Part shown: positions 5,960 to 7,767 of the stretch, piece by piece
How the letters are laid out: each line of letters begins with the position of its first letter
Position numbering within the stretch: position 1 is the stretch's first letter
NCBI GenBank assembly: GCA_029262955.1
Contig: JAJCYL010000521.1
Span: forward strand, 1 to 7,767
DNA length: 7,767 bases
Direction: 5' to 3'
Origin: Cytophagales bacterium
Lineage (GTDB): Bacteria > Bacteroidota > Bacteroidia > Cytophagales > Cyclobacteriaceae
Position numbers and translations under genes: made by a program
Notes under the pieces: model-generated
Told to the model about the DNA's origin: nothing
The model's input: only the letters and a program-made list of their open reading frames with translations
Databases searched by the model: none

Positions 5960-7282
5960 ATGGAAGGCATTTCAATTAGCTCTCAAAAACCGCGACTTTC
6001 CTTTTGGCAAATCTGGAATATGAGTTTCGGCTTTTTAGGTATCCAGTTTGGATTTGCCTTGCAAAACTCCAATGTCAGCCGAATTTTCGAAACCCTTGGC
6101 GCAGATAAAGACCAGCTTCCTATTCTTTGGCTGGCTGCACCGGTCACCGGCCTTTTAATTCAACCCATCATCGGCTATTATAGCGACCGTACCTGGCATC
6201 ACAAATGGGGACGTCGTCGACCTTTCTTCGCCATCGGAGCCATTCTGGCAACAATAGCCTTATTTCTCATGCCTAACTCTACAGCACTTTGGATGGCAGT
6301 CATCATGCTATGGCTGATGGATGCTTCTATTAATGTCAGTATGGAACCTTTTCGTGCATTTGTTGGGGACATGCTACCTGACGAACAACGAACAAATGGT
6401 TTCGCCATGCAAAGCTTTTTTATTGGTTTAGGGGCAGTTGTAGCCTCGGCTTTGCCTTACATTTTTACCAATTGGTTTGGCATTAGTAATACGGCCACTG
6501 ATGGCGGCATTCCTGACTCCGTCAAATGGTCATTCTATCTGGGAGGAGTTGCTTACTTCACAGCTGTCATGTGGACGGTCTTTAAATCCCACGAATATCC
6601 TCCGGATGATATTGACAAGCTGAAAGAAGAAAATGCGAGCGTTGGCATATTTCAGGGTTTGGCTGAATCGTTTATGGGCATCTTTAAAATGCCAAAAACC
6701 ATGGTTCAACTTGCCTTCGTTCAGTTTTTTTCCTGGTTTGCCCTGTTTGCTATGTGGATCTATACGACGTCGGCGGTAACCAGCCACATTTATAATACAT
6801 CAGATACTACCTCCGTTGCCTACAACGAAGGGGCCGACTGGGTAGGAGTCAGCTTCGCGGTTTATAATGGAATTGCAGCTATTGCCGCTTTTTTATTACC
6901 TGTATTAGCAGGTATGACCAGCAGGAGAGTAACACATATGATCTCACTTTTCTGCGGAGCATTAGGTTTATTATCTATCTATTTCATTGGAGATCCAATT
7001 TATATCCTTGTGTCAATGATTGGTATTGGCATAGCCTGGGCAAGTATTCTTTCCATGCCATACGCTATGCTATCAAGTATTTTACCCAATGACAAAATGG
7101 GTTACTATATGGGAGTATTTAACTTTTTCATCGTAATCCCTCAAATAGTTGCGGCCGGTATTCTCGGTTTTCTGCTAAAGTCCTTTTTTGGGAATGTGTC
7201 CATTTATGCACTGGTGATTGGAGGGGTATCTATGATATTAGCAGGACTGCTCTGTCTAAAAGTTGAGGATAACGAAAAGTAA
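5960..7282 (+). CDS. MFS sugar transporter, SLC45/sucrose-maltose type
   Basis: This is a 440-residue, 12-helix protein of the major facilitator superfamily. The first helix region carries GIQFGFALQNSNVSRIF (27-43). The loop between helices 2 and 3 has GYYSDR (72-77) followed by KWGRRRPF (82-89), the RxGRRRP signature of the sucrose/SLC45 and related maltose carriers. A hydrophilic central loop lies at about 208-245. The second half contains PYAMLSSILP (367-376) and GVFNFFIVIPQIV (385-397), also typical of that group. These transporters usually couple disaccharide uptake to protons across the inner membrane. With a GH13 enzyme 5 bases upstream, maltose, a short maltodextrin or another alpha-glucoside is the best guess for the substrate. 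Its stop overlaps by one base the start of the next gene (TAATG), which implies translational coupling. Family is secure; substrate is inferred. Confidence 0.91.
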   Translation: MEGISISSQKPRLSFWQIWNMSFGFLGIQFGFALQNSNVSRIFETLGADKDQLPILWLAAPVTGLLIQPIIGYYSDRTWHHKWGRRRPFFAIGAILATIALFLMPNSTALWMAVIMLWLMDASINVSMEPFRAFVGDMLPDEQRTNGFAMQSFFIGLGAVVASALPYIFTNWFGISNTATDGGIPDSVKWSFYLGGVAYFTAVMWTVFKSHEYPPDDIDKLKEENASVGIFQGLAESFMGIFKMPKTMVQLAFVQFFSWFALFAMWIYTTSAVTSHIYNTSDTTSVAYNEGADWVGVSFAVYNGIAAIAAFLLPVLAGMTSRRVTHMISLFCGALGLLSIYFIGDPIYILVSMIGIGIAWASILSMPYAMLSSILPNDKMGYYMGVFNFFIVIPQIVAAGILGFLLKSFFGNVSIYALVIGGVSMILAGLLCLKVEDNEK

Positions 7283-7767
7283 TGAAGAAACGAACCTTTT
7301 TAAAAACATCTTCCAAATTGATCACCGGGAGCTTATTGGCACCAGCCATTTCCTGTGATCCCAAACCAAAAAAAGAAATCGTGGGCAAGGTGGTTAGAAA
7401 GAATTGGGCGGGTAACCTCGCCTATCAGGCAAACGGGTTTCATGAACCTGCTACCATTGATGAACTAAGACAAGTAGTAAGCAGTGTGGACAAATTACGA
7501 ACACTCGGGAGTAAACATTGCTTCAATAAAATAGCCGATAGTAAAACCAACCAGGTTTCTTCCAAAGGATTCGACAAGATTGTTAATCTGGACGAGGTGA
7601 ATATGCAAGTAACCATCGGTGCTGGCATGACCTATGGCCAACTCTGTCCTTACTTGCATAATCAGGGTTATGCCCTTCATAATCTCGCCTCCCTGCCACA
7701 TATTTCGGTTGCTGGTGCTTGTGCCACCGCTACGCATGGCTCAGGAGTAGAAAATGGCAATCTACCC
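7282..7767 (+). CDS. Exported alditol-oxidase-like FAD flavoprotein, N-terminal part (runs off right edge)
   Basis: Only the first 162 codons are in view. The leader MKKRTFLKTSSKLITGSLL followed by APAISC combines a Tat-like motif (KRTFLK, with Lys-Arg instead of Arg-Arg) with a lipobox ending at Cys25, so the protein is probably folded with its cofactor and then anchored outside the cytoplasm. From residue 41 it matches the VAO-type FAD-binding domain of alditol oxidases such as Streptomyces AldO: NWAGNLAYQA (41-50), LGSKHCFN (75-82), IGAGMTYGQL (112-121), and ASLPHISVAG (136-145) running into THGSGVENG (151-159). H79 aligns with the histidine that binds FAD covalently in AldO. Such enzymes oxidise the terminal hydroxyl of polyols such as xylitol or sorbitol and make H2O2. 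The related aldonolactone oxidases are the main alternative. The substrate-binding domain is cut off. The start overlaps the MFS stop, so it belongs to the GH13-MFS operon. Confidence 0.88.
   Translation, partial: MKKRTFLKTSSKLITGSLLAPAISCDPKPKKEIVGKVVRKNWAGNLAYQANGFHEPATIDELRQVVSSVDKLRTLGSKHCFNKIADSKTNQVSSKGFDKIVNLDEVNMQVTIGAGMTYGQLCPYLHNQGYALHNLASLPHISVAGACATATHGSGVENGNLP

Overview
The window reads as a chromosomal segment of a Bacteroidota bacterium, most likely from the Cytophagales side of the phylum; this placement is inferred from protein style and is not proven. The signs are moderate A+T richness, almost no Shine-Dalgarno sequences before the starts, a MacB-type permease of the kind these bacteria carry in many copies, a GIN-domain (DUF2807) secreted protein, and lipoprotein-type exported enzymes. 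No rRNA, tRNA, CRISPR array, insertion-sequence transposase or phage gene was seen.

Left half, all on the minus strand. Reading from 3937 down to 1: a sodium:solute symporter (2450-3937), a secreted GIN-domain protein with a serine-rich repeat ladder (1721-2395), a complete myo-inositol oxygenase (736-1587), and the N-terminal part of a MacB/FtsX-type ABC permease that runs off the left edge (1-638). The gaps are 54, 133 and 97 bases, so the first two genes may be cotranscribed while the others could have their own promoters. The oxygenase would turn myo-inositol into D-glucuronate. The symporter is a candidate importer for it or for a related solute, but this rests only on proximity. The uronate catabolic genes are not in view.

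Middle (3938-4571), no intact gene. It holds a roughly 190-base nested inverted-repeat element (about 3973-4163) that looks like a MITE or REP-type repeat. It ends only about 35 bases upstream of the symporter start, so the symporter promoter probably lies in it or at its edge. Next comes a decayed small exported-protein gene (4246-4507) with one frameshift and a possible ankyrin-like segment.

Right half, all on the plus strand and tightly packed. A GH13 alpha-amylase-family lipoprotein (4572-5954) is followed after 5 bases by an MFS sugar transporter of the SLC45/sucrose-maltose type (5960-7282). Its stop overlaps by one base (TAATG) the start of an exported alditol-oxidase-like flavoprotein that runs off the right edge (7282-7767). 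This looks like one operon: periplasmic alpha-glucan cleavage, uptake of the released sugar, and oxidation of a polyol or sugar outside the cytoplasm.

The two halves are divergent carbohydrate modules that each contain an O2-dependent polyol-oxidising enzyme. The most unusual items are the nested palindromic element, the bacterial inositol oxygenase next to a symporter, and the alditol oxidase carrying a Tat-like lipoprotein leader.
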